From positions 1,798,001 to 1,862,000 of the forward strand of contig OZ257133.1 of the NCBI GenBank assembly GCA_965279135.1: 64,000 nt of DNA, read 5' to 3'. This document shows, one piece after another, positions 53,137-61,363 of the stretch (the stretch's first letter is position 1; each line of letters begins with the position of its first letter). The DNA comes from Croceimicrobium sp965279135 (GTDB lineage: Bacteria; Bacteroidota; Bacteroidia; Flavobacteriales; Schleiferiaceae). The notes under the pieces were generated by a model. That model was not told the origin of the DNA. It did not search any database and saw only the letters and a program-made list of their open reading frames with translations. Both the position numbers and the translations under genes were made by a program.

Positions 53137-53593
53137 GCTTGCCCTTATGTGAATATTTCTTAAGTGAGTTAACCAATGTCTTGGTTTGCGCAGTGCTTAA
53201 ATAGGATATTAGAAGAGAACGTTCTTTAATTCCTCCGCTGCGACTATTTATGTATATGATTAATCGACGCCTTAATAAGCCTCGCTTCACTTTATAACTA
53301 TGTAAGCGACGTTTTGGGAATTCATAGTGTTTTTTAAAGCTTCCTAAAAAACGAGCCCAAATAGGATCATTGGTCGTGAAGTTCAGCACCTCACCTTCAG
53401 AATCATATCGAAACTCACTGGGCCCGCGATAAATTAGATAGAGGATAGCCACAATACCACCTAATCCGATATACCAGTTATCCGTATAGGAACCCTGAAA
53501 GAAGGATAGGATAAAGTTCGCCAGGATTGCCATTAAGCCAAAGGTGAGGATCACCATATTGACCTTGACATAGGATTTAGCATTAATTTTCAT
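53102..53593 (-). CDS. Membrane protein of unknown function between parE and parC
   Basis: The 163-aa protein has two N-terminal helices (about residues 13-32 and 40-58, VNMVILTFGLMAILANFIL and LGGIVAILYLIY). A soluble domain with beta strands follows (FRYDSEGEVLNFTTND, LIIYINSRSGG) and then a very basic C-terminus (KKYSHKGKHDRRKSKSR). The fold suggests a two-helix, PH-like arrangement, but I cannot name a family. It overlaps parE by 11 nt and parC by 35 nt, so the three are translated as a unit. Any link to topoisomerase is inference from position only. Confidence 0.75.
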   Translation of the reverse strand: MKINAKSYVKVNMVILTFGLMAILANFILSFFQGSYTDNWYIGLGGIVAILYLIYRGPSEFRYDSEGEVLNFTTNDPIWARFLGSFKKHYEFPKRRLHSYKVKRGLLRRRLIIYINSRSGGIKERSLLISYLSTAQTKTLVNSLKKYSHKGKHDRRKSKSRTE

Positions 53594-55466
53594 GAATGAG
53601 CTCCTCTTTTTCCGCTTCTTCGGTGGGATCGCGTTCTACACGCAGGTTTTCGATTATAAATTCTTGTCTCTTAGGTGTGTTTTTACCCATATAAAAAGCT
53701 AAAATCTGCTCTATTGTAGCTTCTTTTGAAAGCATCACGGGATCGAGACGGATATCTTCACCAATGAAAAACTTAAACTCCTCCGGAGAAATCTCACCTA
53801 GTCCTTTAAAACGGGTAATCTCTGCTTTTACGCCCAATTTAAGAAGGGCGGCTCTCTTCTCTTCTTCGCTATAGCAATAAATCGTTTCTTTTTTGTTTCT
53901 AACCCGAAACAGTGGGGTTTGTAGAATGTATAGGTGGCCCTCGCGCACCAGTTCAGGGAAGAACTGTAGGAAGAATGTGATTAACAATAAGCGAATGTGC
54001 ATACCATCTACATCCGCATCCGTGGCAACTACCACATTGTTATAACGAAGATTTTCCAGGCCATCTTCAATATTTAAGGCCGCCTGGAGTAGGTTGAATT
54101 CCTCATTCTCGTAAACCACCTTCTTGGTCAATCCATAACAATTAAGGGGCTTTCCTTTAAGGCTAAAAACCGCTTGGGTATTCACATTCCGGCTCTTGGT
54201 GATTGATCCACTGGCAGAATCACCCTCGGTAATAAAAAGGGTGGTATCCAGGCGATGCTCATCCTTCTGATCATTATAGTGCTTACGACAATCACGCAGC
54301 TTGCGATTGTGCAGACTAGCTTTCTTTGCACGCTCGCGAGCTAGCTTTTTGATGCCGCTTAACTCTTTGCGCTCCTTCTCGGCTCTAAGAATTTTCTTGT
54401 AAATGATTTCGGCAATCTCCTCGTTTCGATGGAGGTAGTTATCCAAATTGGTCTTGATAAAATCATTGACAAAAGTTCGGATCGTTGGCCCTTCAGGACC
54501 AATATCATTCGAACCCAACTTTGTTTTGGTTTGAGATTCAAAAACGGGCTCAATGACCTTTACAGAAATAGCAGCAACCACGGAGTCGCGAATATCTGAA
54601 GCGTCAAAGCTTTTATTGTAAAATTCCCGTAAAGTTTTCACTAAGGCTTCGCGAAAGGCTGCTTGATGCGTTCCACCCTGAGTAGTATGTTGACCATTAA
54701 CGAAAGAGTAGTACATATCACTTTGACTTCTTTCGCTATGAGTTAGAGCTATCTCAATATCTTCACCTCGTAAGTGAATAATCTCGTGCAATACCGGACT
54801 GTCAATATTATCCTTCAGAAGATCCTTTAAACCATTCTCCGAATGGAACTTCTGGCCATTGAATACGATGGTAAGCCCTGGATTGAGGTAACAGTAATTC
54901 CAAAGCATCTTTTCAATGTACTCACTAACGAAACGGTAGTTCTTAAACACCGAACTATCCGGGCGAAAGAGAATCTTGGTTCCTCTTCTCAGGCCGGATT
55001 CGGTAATAGCATCGTCCTGGATCAGCTCCCCTTTTTCGAATCGAGCTAATTTAGTTTGACCATCTCTAACTGATTGTACCTGAAAGTAGTCGCTCAAGGC
55101 ATTTACCGCCTTAGCTCCAACACCATTCAGCCCTACCGATTTTTTAAAGGCTTTAGAATCGTATTTAGCGCCGGTATTAATTTTAGATACAACGTCGACA
55201 ACCTTTCCCAGTGGAATTCCCCGACCGTAATCGCGAACCATCACCTCACCATCACGGATACTCACTTCCACCGTTTTTCCCGCACCCATTACAAACTCGT
55301 CAATGGAATTGTCGAGAATCTCCTTCAGCAGAATGTATACCCCATCGTCAGGCGAAGACCCATCTCCCAATTTCCCGATATACATACCCGGTCTAAGACG
55401 GATATGCTCTTTCCAATCGAGGGATCTGATATTATCTTCGTTGTAATTACTGCTGTGATCTGCCAT
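53583..55466 (-). CDS. parE: DNA topoisomerase IV subunit B (ParE/GyrB family)
   Basis: The 627-aa protein has the GHKL ATPase (EILDNSIDEF, RDYGRGIPLG, GVGAKAVNALS) and the TOPRIM domain (FITEGDSASGSITKSRN, ATDADVDGMHIRLL). It ends with IENLRVERDP and an acidic tail. Length fits a ParE-type subunit. Together with parC it forms the ATP-dependent decatenase. It starts the operon. Upstream, a one-mismatch -7 candidate (TAAATTTC on the minus strand, near 55487-55494) is visible. Confidence 0.92.
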   Translation of the reverse strand: MADHSSNYNEDNIRSLDWKEHIRLRPGMYIGKLGDGSSPDDGVYILLKEILDNSIDEFVMGAGKTVEVSIRDGEVMVRDYGRGIPLGKVVDVVSKINTGAKYDSKAFKKSVGLNGVGAKAVNALSDYFQVQSVRDGQTKLARFEKGELIQDDAITESGLRRGTKILFRPDSSVFKNYRFVSEYIEKMLWNYCYLNPGLTIVFNGQKFHSENGLKDLLKDNIDSPVLHEIIHLRGEDIEIALTHSERSQSDMYYSFVNGQHTTQGGTHQAAFREALVKTLREFYNKSFDASDIRDSVVAAISVKVIEPVFESQTKTKLGSNDIGPEGPTIRTFVNDFIKTNLDNYLHRNEEIAEIIYKKILRAEKERKELSGIKKLARERAKKASLHNRKLRDCRKHYNDQKDEHRLDTTLFITEGDSASGSITKSRNVNTQAVFSLKGKPLNCYGLTKKVVYENEEFNLLQAALNIEDGLENLRYNNVVVATDADVDGMHIRLLLITFFLQFFPELVREGHLYILQTPLFRVRNKKETIYCYSEEEKRAALLKLGVKAEITRFKGLGEISPEEFKFFIGEDIRLDPVMLSKEATIEQILAFYMGKNTPKRQEFIIENLRVERDPTEEAEKEELIHEN

Positions 55467-55553
55467 TTTCGAGGATTAGAAACCCGAAATTTAACTATAC
55501 CAAGGGTTCAGCCTAAGGTAGGCTCCACAGATTTTTACACAACTTTTCAATAA

Positions 55554-56645
55554 TTAGACATTGAAACGGAAGTGCATCACGTCACCATCAGCTACCAAAT
55601 ATTCTTTCCCTTCTACTTTGAGTTTTCCGGCATCTCTAACCGCTGATTCAGAACCTAATTCGAGGTAATCATCGTAGCGAATAACTTCAGCTCGGATAAA
55701 GCCTTTTTCAAAATCGGTGTGTATCACCCCTGCCGCTTGAGGGGCGGTAAAGCCTTTCTTGATGGTCCAGGCTTTTACCTCTTTGGGTCCGGCCGTGAAA
55801 TAAGTTTGGAGATTAAGCAGACTGTATGCCTTGCGAATGAGGCGATTTACCCCAGCCTCTTCGAGCCCTAAATCGTCTAAAAACATTCGGCGCTCTTCGT
55901 AGCTTTCCAATTCCGCAATATCAGCTTCGGTAGCCGCCGCTAAATGCATTACTTCCGCTCCTTCGGAAGCGGCCATTTCGCGTACCTGCTCTACCCAGGC
56001 ATTGCCCTCTTTAGCTGATGATTCCTCTACATTACAAACATAGAGTACCGGCTTATCAGTAAGAAATTGAATCTCTTTCAGGAGCTCTTCCTCTTCTTCA
56101 TTTCTCTCAAAACCTCTCACACTAGAGCCACTTTCAAGATGCGCTTTCAGTCCTTCCAGAAAATCGACGTTCTTTACTTCATCTTTATTCCCGGTACGCG
56201 CTGCTTTACGATGCTTATCGAGGCGTTTTTCGAGGGTCTCAAGATCCTTTAACTGCAACTCGATATCAATGGTCTCTTTATCGCGTATTGGATCAACATT
56301 GCCATCAACGTGAGTAATATTATCATTTTCAAAGCAACGCAGGACGTGTAAAATAGCATTGCACTCGCGGATATTCCCCAGAAATTTGTTACCCAGTCCT
56401 TCTCCTTTCGAGGCTCCTTTAACCAATCCAGCAATGTCGACAATTTCCACCGTGGCAGGTACCACCCTTTCTGGATTCACGAGGTGCTCCAACTTGTCCA
56501 ATCGTTCATCTGGAACATTCACCATACCTACATTTGGCTCAATGGTGCAAAAAGGGAAATTCGCCGATTGTGCTTTGGCATTCGACAAACAATTAAAGAG
56601 GGTAGACTTACCAACATTTGGCAGTCCAACAATGCCACATTTCAT
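55554..56645 (-). CDS. ychF: YchF/Ola1-type ATPase
   Basis: The 363-aa protein is counted from ATG 56645 (MKCGIVGLPNVGKSTLFN). A 79-residue upstream frame extension is rejected because the family starts at this G1 motif and a promoter element lies inside the extension. G3 reads DIAGLVKGASKGEGLGNKF and the nucleotide base motif VCNVEES replaces NKxD, which explains ATP over GTP use. The TGS domain ends the protein (GFIRAEVIRYDDYLELG, GKEYLVADGDVMHFRF). It is a ribosome-associated regulatory ATPase and stands alone. Confidence 0.96.
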   Translation of the reverse strand: MKCGIVGLPNVGKSTLFNCLSNAKAQSANFPFCTIEPNVGMVNVPDERLDKLEHLVNPERVVPATVEIVDIAGLVKGASKGEGLGNKFLGNIRECNAILHVLRCFENDNITHVDGNVDPIRDKETIDIELQLKDLETLEKRLDKHRKAARTGNKDEVKNVDFLEGLKAHLESGSSVRGFERNEEEEELLKEIQFLTDKPVLYVCNVEESSAKEGNAWVEQVREMAASEGAEVMHLAAATEADIAELESYEERRMFLDDLGLEEAGVNRLIRKAYSLLNLQTYFTAGPKEVKAWTIKKGFTAPQAAGVIHTDFEKGFIRAEVIRYDDYLELGSESAVRDAGKLKVEGKEYLVADGDVMHFRFNV

Positions 56646-56664
56646 CCTGAAACAATTAAGGCGG

Positions 56665-56672
56665 CAAAGATA
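56665..56672 (-). promoter_or_regulatory. Bacteroidota -7 promoter element for ychF
   Basis: Minus-strand TATCTTTG matches TAnnTTTG and ends 19 nt before the ychF ATG at 56645. Confidence 0.6.
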
Positions 56673-56771
56673 ATTTTTCGCTGGGCTTGTGAGTGATTTC
56701 GGCCTTTTTAAAGCAGGCTTCGCTTTTTCACAATTTATTAACATGAGCAGTCCCACCAGCTTGAGATTCAA

Positions 56772-56779
56772 TAATTTTG
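56772..56779 (+). promoter_or_regulatory. Bacteroidota -7 promoter element for the transketolase operon
   Basis: TAATTTTG matches TAnnTTTG and ends 16 nt before the ATG at 56796. It is divergent from the ychF promoter about 100 nt away. Confidence 0.55.
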
Positions 56780-56795
56780 CCTTTTTATAAGCTAA

Positions 56796-57644
56796 ATGAC
56801 TGAGATCAAAGACCTTCAAAAGATTTGCAGCCAAACCCGACGTGATATTGTTCGCATGGTTCACGCGGTTCAATCCGGGCACCCGGGGGGTAGTTTAGGC
56901 TGTGTTGAGTATTTCATAGCTCTATATCACCACATCATGGATCACCAGGCTCAACCTTTTGATCCCGATGGGAAAAATCAGGATTTATTCTTCCTATCTA
57001 ACGGACATATCAGTCCGGTTTACTACAGCGTTTTAAGTAGAGCAGGATATTTCCCTTTAGAAGAATTGAACACTTTCCGAAAAATAGACTCCCGACTTCA
57101 GGGACATCCCACCACCCACGAAGGCCTACCAGGCGTGCGTATTGCCAGTGGTTCCCTTGGCCAGGGAATGAGTGTGGCCATTGGTGCAGCGCTTACCAAA
57201 AAGCAAAATGGGGAAAATCATCGTGTTTATAGCCTGCACGGAGACGGAGAATTGCAGGAAGGACAAATTTGGGAAGCCGCCATGTTTGCCGCTGCCCATA
57301 AGGTGGACAATCTTATTGCAACTATCGATGCTAATGGTCAACAGATTGACGGGGCCACAGATGATGTACTGCCCATGGGAAGTATCCGAGCCAAGTTTGA
57401 AGCTTTTGGATGGTCCTGCCTTGATGTAGAAAATGGCAATAACCTTGAATCAGTAATTGCTGGCCTGGAACAGGCTCGTGAATTAAGTGGTAAAGGCAAA
57501 CCCGTAGCAATTATTCTAAAAACCGATATGGGGGCAGGTGTAGACTTTATGGCCGGTACCCATAAATGGCATGGAATTGCCCCTAATGACGAGCAATTAG
57601 AGCTAGCCTTGGGGCAGTTGGAAGAAACTCTGGGTGATTACTAA
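56796..57644 (+). CDS. Transketolase, N-terminal (TPP-binding) subunit
   Basis: The 282-aa protein is the pyrophosphate-binding half of a split transketolase. Motifs include VHAVQSGHPGGSLGCVEYF, RLQGHPTTHEGLPG, GSLGQGMSVAIGAAL and the TPP/Mg site GDGELQEGQIWEAAMFA with DANGQQIDG. It works with the C-terminal half at 59027-59980 in the non-oxidative pentose phosphate pathway. Its end overlaps the VWA gene by 11 nt. The split form is common in Bacteroidota and other phyla. Confidence 0.95.
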   Translation: MTEIKDLQKICSQTRRDIVRMVHAVQSGHPGGSLGCVEYFIALYHHIMDHQAQPFDPDGKNQDLFFLSNGHISPVYYSVLSRAGYFPLEELNTFRKIDSRLQGHPTTHEGLPGVRIASGSLGQGMSVAIGAALTKKQNGENHRVYSLHGDGELQEGQIWEAAMFAAAHKVDNLIATIDANGQQIDGATDDVLPMGSIRAKFEAFGWSCLDVENGNNLESVIAGLEQARELSGKGKPVAIILKTDMGAGVDFMAGTHKWHGIAPNDEQLELALGQLEETLGDY

Positions 57645-59025
57645 GAAATCCTTCATACCTGCATTTTTAATTACACTGCTGCTTAGCGGCTTGAACCTCT
57701 CGGCCCAAAAGGAGAAAGAGCCAGAACCGGTAATCACCCGGATTCTTTTTGTGTTTGATGGTTCCCAAAGTATGTATGCGCGCTGGGAAAGCGGGCAGAA
57801 GATCGATGTTGCACAACGCCTTATGGGCAAGATGCTTGATAGTCTTAAAAGCCTCAAACAGGAAAACCTCCAACTGGCATTAAGAGTATACGGTCATCAA
57901 AAACCGGTACCACCTCAGGACTGCAATGATACTCGATTGGAAGTTCCATTTCGGGAGAATAACTATGCAGCCATCAAGCGTAAGCTTAAAGCCATAAGCC
58001 CGAAAGGAACCACCCCAATTGCTCGATCTCTGGAAAGAGCAGCCTATGATTTTGGCGAATGCGATAATTGCCGCAATCTTATCATTTTAATTACGGATGG
58101 TGTAGAGGCCTGCGATGAAGACCCCTGTGCCGCCTCGCGCCTCTTACAGAAGAAAGGGATCGCACTAAAGCCCTTCGTAATTGGAATTGGGCTGGACAAG
58201 AATTTCAAGGAGACCTTCGAATGTGTAGGAACCTTTTTCGACGCTGCCGATGAAGAAACCTTTGAAAATGTATTGGGAATCGTGATTTCCCAGGCCCTCG
58301 ATAATACCACCGCTCAGGTGAATTTATTAGATGGCAACGGTCTGCCTACCGAAACAAATGTAGCGATGAGTTTTAGGGATGTAGTAAGCGGTAAAATAAA
58401 ACACCAAATGGTGCATACCCTTAATTCGAAAGGATACCCGGATACTTTATACCTCGATCCACTTCTCACTTATGATCTTACCGTTCATTCTATTCCCGAA
58501 AAACGATTGGAAGGCATAAAAATCTCAGCTGGACAACATAACATTGTTGGACTGGATCTGGCAAGGGGTAGCCTACGCCTGCAAAACCAACAACGCGGAG
58601 GTCAGGCTATGTATGCTTTGATTTATGAAAAAGGAGAAAGCAGACCTCTACACTTACAAGAGTTCAATACCTCGGTAGAATATCTGCAAGGCACTTATGA
58701 ATTGGAAATATTAAGCTTACCTCGCACTTACCTTTCCAATGTTGAGGTCATAGCGGGAGAAACAACTACCCTGTCTATCGCACCTCCCGGCACGGCGAGC
58801 TTCACCAGTAGCGCTCCGGGTTTTGGCAGTGTTTTACACTTAGTGGAAGGGGAATGGACCTGGGTTTGCGATTTAAATGATAAAAAATCGAGACAAAGCT
58901 TTCAATTGCAACCCGGAACCTATCGGGTAATCTTTCGTACTAAATCTTCAAAACAAAGTTTGTATTCAGTGGCTGAGGAATTTACCATTAGCTCAGGCAC
59001 TACAACCATAGTTAAGCTCAATTAA
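57634..59025 (+). CDS. Secreted von Willebrand factor A domain protein
   Basis: The 463-aa protein starts at GTG 57634 with a signal peptide ending LSAQ. Residues ~35-215 form a VWA domain with an intact metal-ion site: FDGSQSM (DxSxS), GTTPIARSL (Thr) and ITDGVEACDEDPC (Asp). Two Cys pairs (CNDT; CDNC; CDEDPC) may form disulfides. The second half has beta-rich modules resembling carboxypeptidase-regulatory or PEGA-like repeats (QLQPGTYRVIF). It is probably periplasmic or surface-bound, mediating protein interaction. The gene overlaps the transketolase N-half by 11 nt and ends 1 nt before the C-half, so it is embedded in that operon. Confidence 0.88.
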   Translation: MITKKSFIPAFLITLLLSGLNLSAQKEKEPEPVITRILFVFDGSQSMYARWESGQKIDVAQRLMGKMLDSLKSLKQENLQLALRVYGHQKPVPPQDCNDTRLEVPFRENNYAAIKRKLKAISPKGTTPIARSLERAAYDFGECDNCRNLIILITDGVEACDEDPCAASRLLQKKGIALKPFVIGIGLDKNFKETFECVGTFFDAADEETFENVLGIVISQALDNTTAQVNLLDGNGLPTETNVAMSFRDVVSGKIKHQMVHTLNSKGYPDTLYLDPLLTYDLTVHSIPEKRLEGIKISAGQHNIVGLDLARGSLRLQNQQRGGQAMYALIYEKGESRPLHLQEFNTSVEYLQGTYELEILSLPRTYLSNVEVIAGETTTLSIAPPGTASFTSSAPGFGSVLHLVEGEWTWVCDLNDKKSRQSFQLQPGTYRVIFRTKSSKQSLYSVAEEFTISSGTTTIVKLN

Positions 59026-59026
59026 A

Positions 59027-59980
59027 ATGATGAAATATACCGACCAAGGAGCTAAAGACACCCGATCAGGATTCGGCGCTGGACTGAGTGTACTAGGAGA
59101 GACTAACCCCAATGTCGTTGCCCTTTGCGCAGACTTAACGGGATCCTTAAAGATGAATGCATTTGCCGATGCTCATCCTGAACGCTTTTATCAAGTGGGT
59201 ATTGCCGAAGCCAATATGATGGGCATTGCCGCGGGTCTTACCATTGGCGGGAAGATTCCATTTACCGGCACATTCGCGAATTTCTCAACCGGAAGGGTTT
59301 ACGATCAAATTCGTCAGTCGATCGCCTACTCTGGTAAGAATGTTAAAATCTGTGCTAGCCATGCCGGACTAACCTTAGGGGAAGATGGTGCAACCCATCA
59401 GATTTTAGAAGACATCGGCTTGATGAAGATGTTGCCAGGCATGACTGTGATAAACACTTGTGATTTTAATCAGACCAAAGCAGCCACCATCGCAATTGCT
59501 GAGCATAATGGTCCGGTTTATCTTCGATTTGGTCGCCCTAAGGTTCCCAACTTTACAGCGGAAGATCAGGTATTTGAAATAGGAAAAGCAGTAGTACTGC
59601 AGGAAGGGACTGATCTTACCATCGCAGCAACCGGCCATCTGGTTTGGAAAGCGCTTGAAGCTGCTGCAGAACTGGCAGAAATTGGAATCTCGGCAGAGGT
59701 AATCAACTTCCATACAATAAAGCCGTTGGATGAGGATTGTCTATTGAAATCTGTAGCGAAAACCGGCGCTTTAGTATCCGCCGAGGAACATCAGATGGCG
59801 GGTGGTCTTGGAGAAAGTCTTGCAGGAGTTTTAGCACGTAAGCACCCCGCTCCTCAGGAGTTTGTTGCCGTGCAAGACAGCTTTGGTGAAAGTGGTAAAC
59901 CAGAAGAATTATTATTGAAGTACGGCTTAAGTACTGCGGCCATTAAAGAGGCTGCACAGGCTGTTTTAGCCCGTAAATAA
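59027..59980 (+). CDS. Transketolase, C-terminal subunit
   Basis: The 317-aa protein supplies the pyrimidine-binding and C-terminal domains: AEANMMGIAAGLTIGGKIPF, FANFSTGRVYDQIRQ, SHAGLTLGEDGATHQILED and the last-domain EEHQMAGGLGESLAG. It completes the enzyme begun at 56796. Two adjacent ATG codons (59027, 59030) are equally good starts. The next gene lies 87 nt on, with no clear terminator between. Confidence 0.95.
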   Translation: MMKYTDQGAKDTRSGFGAGLSVLGETNPNVVALCADLTGSLKMNAFADAHPERFYQVGIAEANMMGIAAGLTIGGKIPFTGTFANFSTGRVYDQIRQSIAYSGKNVKICASHAGLTLGEDGATHQILEDIGLMKMLPGMTVINTCDFNQTKAATIAIAEHNGPVYLRFGRPKVPNFTAEDQVFEIGKAVVLQEGTDLTIAATGHLVWKALEAAAELAEIGISAEVINFHTIKPLDEDCLLKSVAKTGALVSAEEHQMAGGLGESLAGVLARKHPAPQEFVAVQDSFGESGKPEELLLKYGLSTAAIKEAAQAVLARK

Positions 59981-60067
59981 CACTATACCGAAGGATATCA
60001 GCCGTTTAGCGAAAGCCTGAAGCTGCGTATAGGAAGGCTTGTACTTTTATAAGTCCAAAGATGAGTC

Positions 60068-61363
60068 ATGAAAAAAATTAGTCTTTTTCTGTTTCTGATT
60101 ACCTTCTCCTTAGGCGCATTTGCTCAAAATGATACTATTGAGGAGGCTCCGGTTGTAATGATTTCAGCTGACCCCGATTCTGCCTTTTCTCAGGCTCGGC
60201 AATTAGCTTATGATGGAGATTATCGCACTTCAAGGAAAGTATTGGATCTACTCCTTCTAGATGATCCAGGAAATTACCAGTACCGCTTGTTTAAAGCAAG
60301 AACCTACGTTTGGGATGGTAAGCATGATAATGCCCGTAATCTGATCCGTAATCTGATTGTAGAAGATACTAATGCCTATGAGCCCTATGCGCTAAGAGTT
60401 CAGAATGAACGCTTTGCCAAGCAATACCCTATTTGCATCATGTATTGCGAGGATGGTATTAAGCGCTTTGAAGATAAAAACGAGTTCTTCTATGTCAATA
60501 AGGCGCAGGCCTTAGTAAACAGTAATGATCTCCGTGAGGCTTCCAAAACGGTGGATGAAGCACTGGTTAAGTATCCGGATAATAATGAACTGAAACAGCT
60601 CAAAACCTTTTTGCTCAATCAATTAATAGTTGATGGACTGGTGATTGGCGGTACTATCGATTACTTCACCAAAGGTTATCGCCCCTGGTATTTTGGTTAT
60701 ATTCAATATGGTCGTCAAACGAAAATTGGCGCTTTGATCGGTCGTGTCAACTATGGCGATCGAAATCAGGATTTCACCAATTTTGGAATTCAGGGAGAAA
60801 TTGATATTTATCCCAGAATCAGCCGAAAGTCTTATGGCTATGTAAACCTCGGGTATTCCCCTTCTCAGATTTTCCCAAGCTTCCGCTTTGGGGTGGAGTA
60901 CTACACGATGTTAGGAAACTCCAAATTTGAAGGATCGCTAGGCTATAGGTATCTGGATTTTTTGATCAATCAGGTTTCAATGTACACCGGCTCTATTGGC
61001 TACTATTGGGGGAATGAATATGCCAGTTTCCGTCCTTTCTTTATTGCCGATCAATACGGTTATGGAACTACCTTCAATTTCCTTTACCGCAAATTCTTTA
61101 GTGGTAAGGGAGACTTCCTTCAGCTTACCGCTGGATATGGACTGGTGCCAGATGAAAGGATACTTTCTGTAGCGGGAAGCCTTACTTCTGACGAAAATGT
61201 ATCGCTCGACAACCAGTACTTTGGAATCGCTTACCAAAAACTGGCTAATCCAAAGCTCTACACCCGCTTTGATATCATCTTCACCCGCCAGGAGAACTTC
61301 GGTCGCCAGAATGACTATTTGGGGATTATCACTTTGGGTTTGGCGATTGGGTATAGGCTCTAA
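60068..61363 (+). CDS. YaiO-like outer-membrane barrel with N-terminal TPR region
   Basis: The 431-aa protein has a signal peptide ending LGAFAQ. Helical tetratricopeptide-like repeats follow at residues ~35-190 (ARQLAYDGDYRTSRKVLDLL, ARTYVWDGKHDNARNLIRN). A YaiO-type beta barrel then runs to the end, with many aromatic strands (FGYIQYGRQTKIGALIGRVN, GYVNLGYSPSQIFPSFRFGV) and a final LGLAIGYRL strand. YaiO homologues are outer-membrane proteins found near glycan and surface-assembly genes. Function is not established. A one-mismatch -7 candidate (TACTTTTA, 60042-60049) precedes it. The TAA stop lies within the first copy of the repeat array. Confidence 0.88.
   Translation: MKKISLFLFLITFSLGAFAQNDTIEEAPVVMISADPDSAFSQARQLAYDGDYRTSRKVLDLLLLDDPGNYQYRLFKARTYVWDGKHDNARNLIRNLIVEDTNAYEPYALRVQNERFAKQYPICIMYCEDGIKRFEDKNEFFYVNKAQALVNSNDLREASKTVDEALVKYPDNNELKQLKTFLLNQLIVDGLVIGGTIDYFTKGYRPWYFGYIQYGRQTKIGALIGRVNYGDRNQDFTNFGIQGEIDIYPRISRKSYGYVNLGYSPSQIFPSFRFGVEYYTMLGNSKFEGSLGYRYLDFLINQVSMYTGSIGYYWGNEYASFRPFFIADQYGYGTTFNFLYRKFFSGKGDFLQLTAGYGLVPDERILSVAGSLTSDENVSLDNQYFGIAYQKLANPKLYTRFDIIFTRQENFGRQNDYLGIITLGLAIGYRL

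Noticed and set aside
56646..56882. 79-residue N-terminal extension of YchF
   Set aside because: The family begins at MKCGIVGLPNVGKST, and the extension covers the divergent promoter region.
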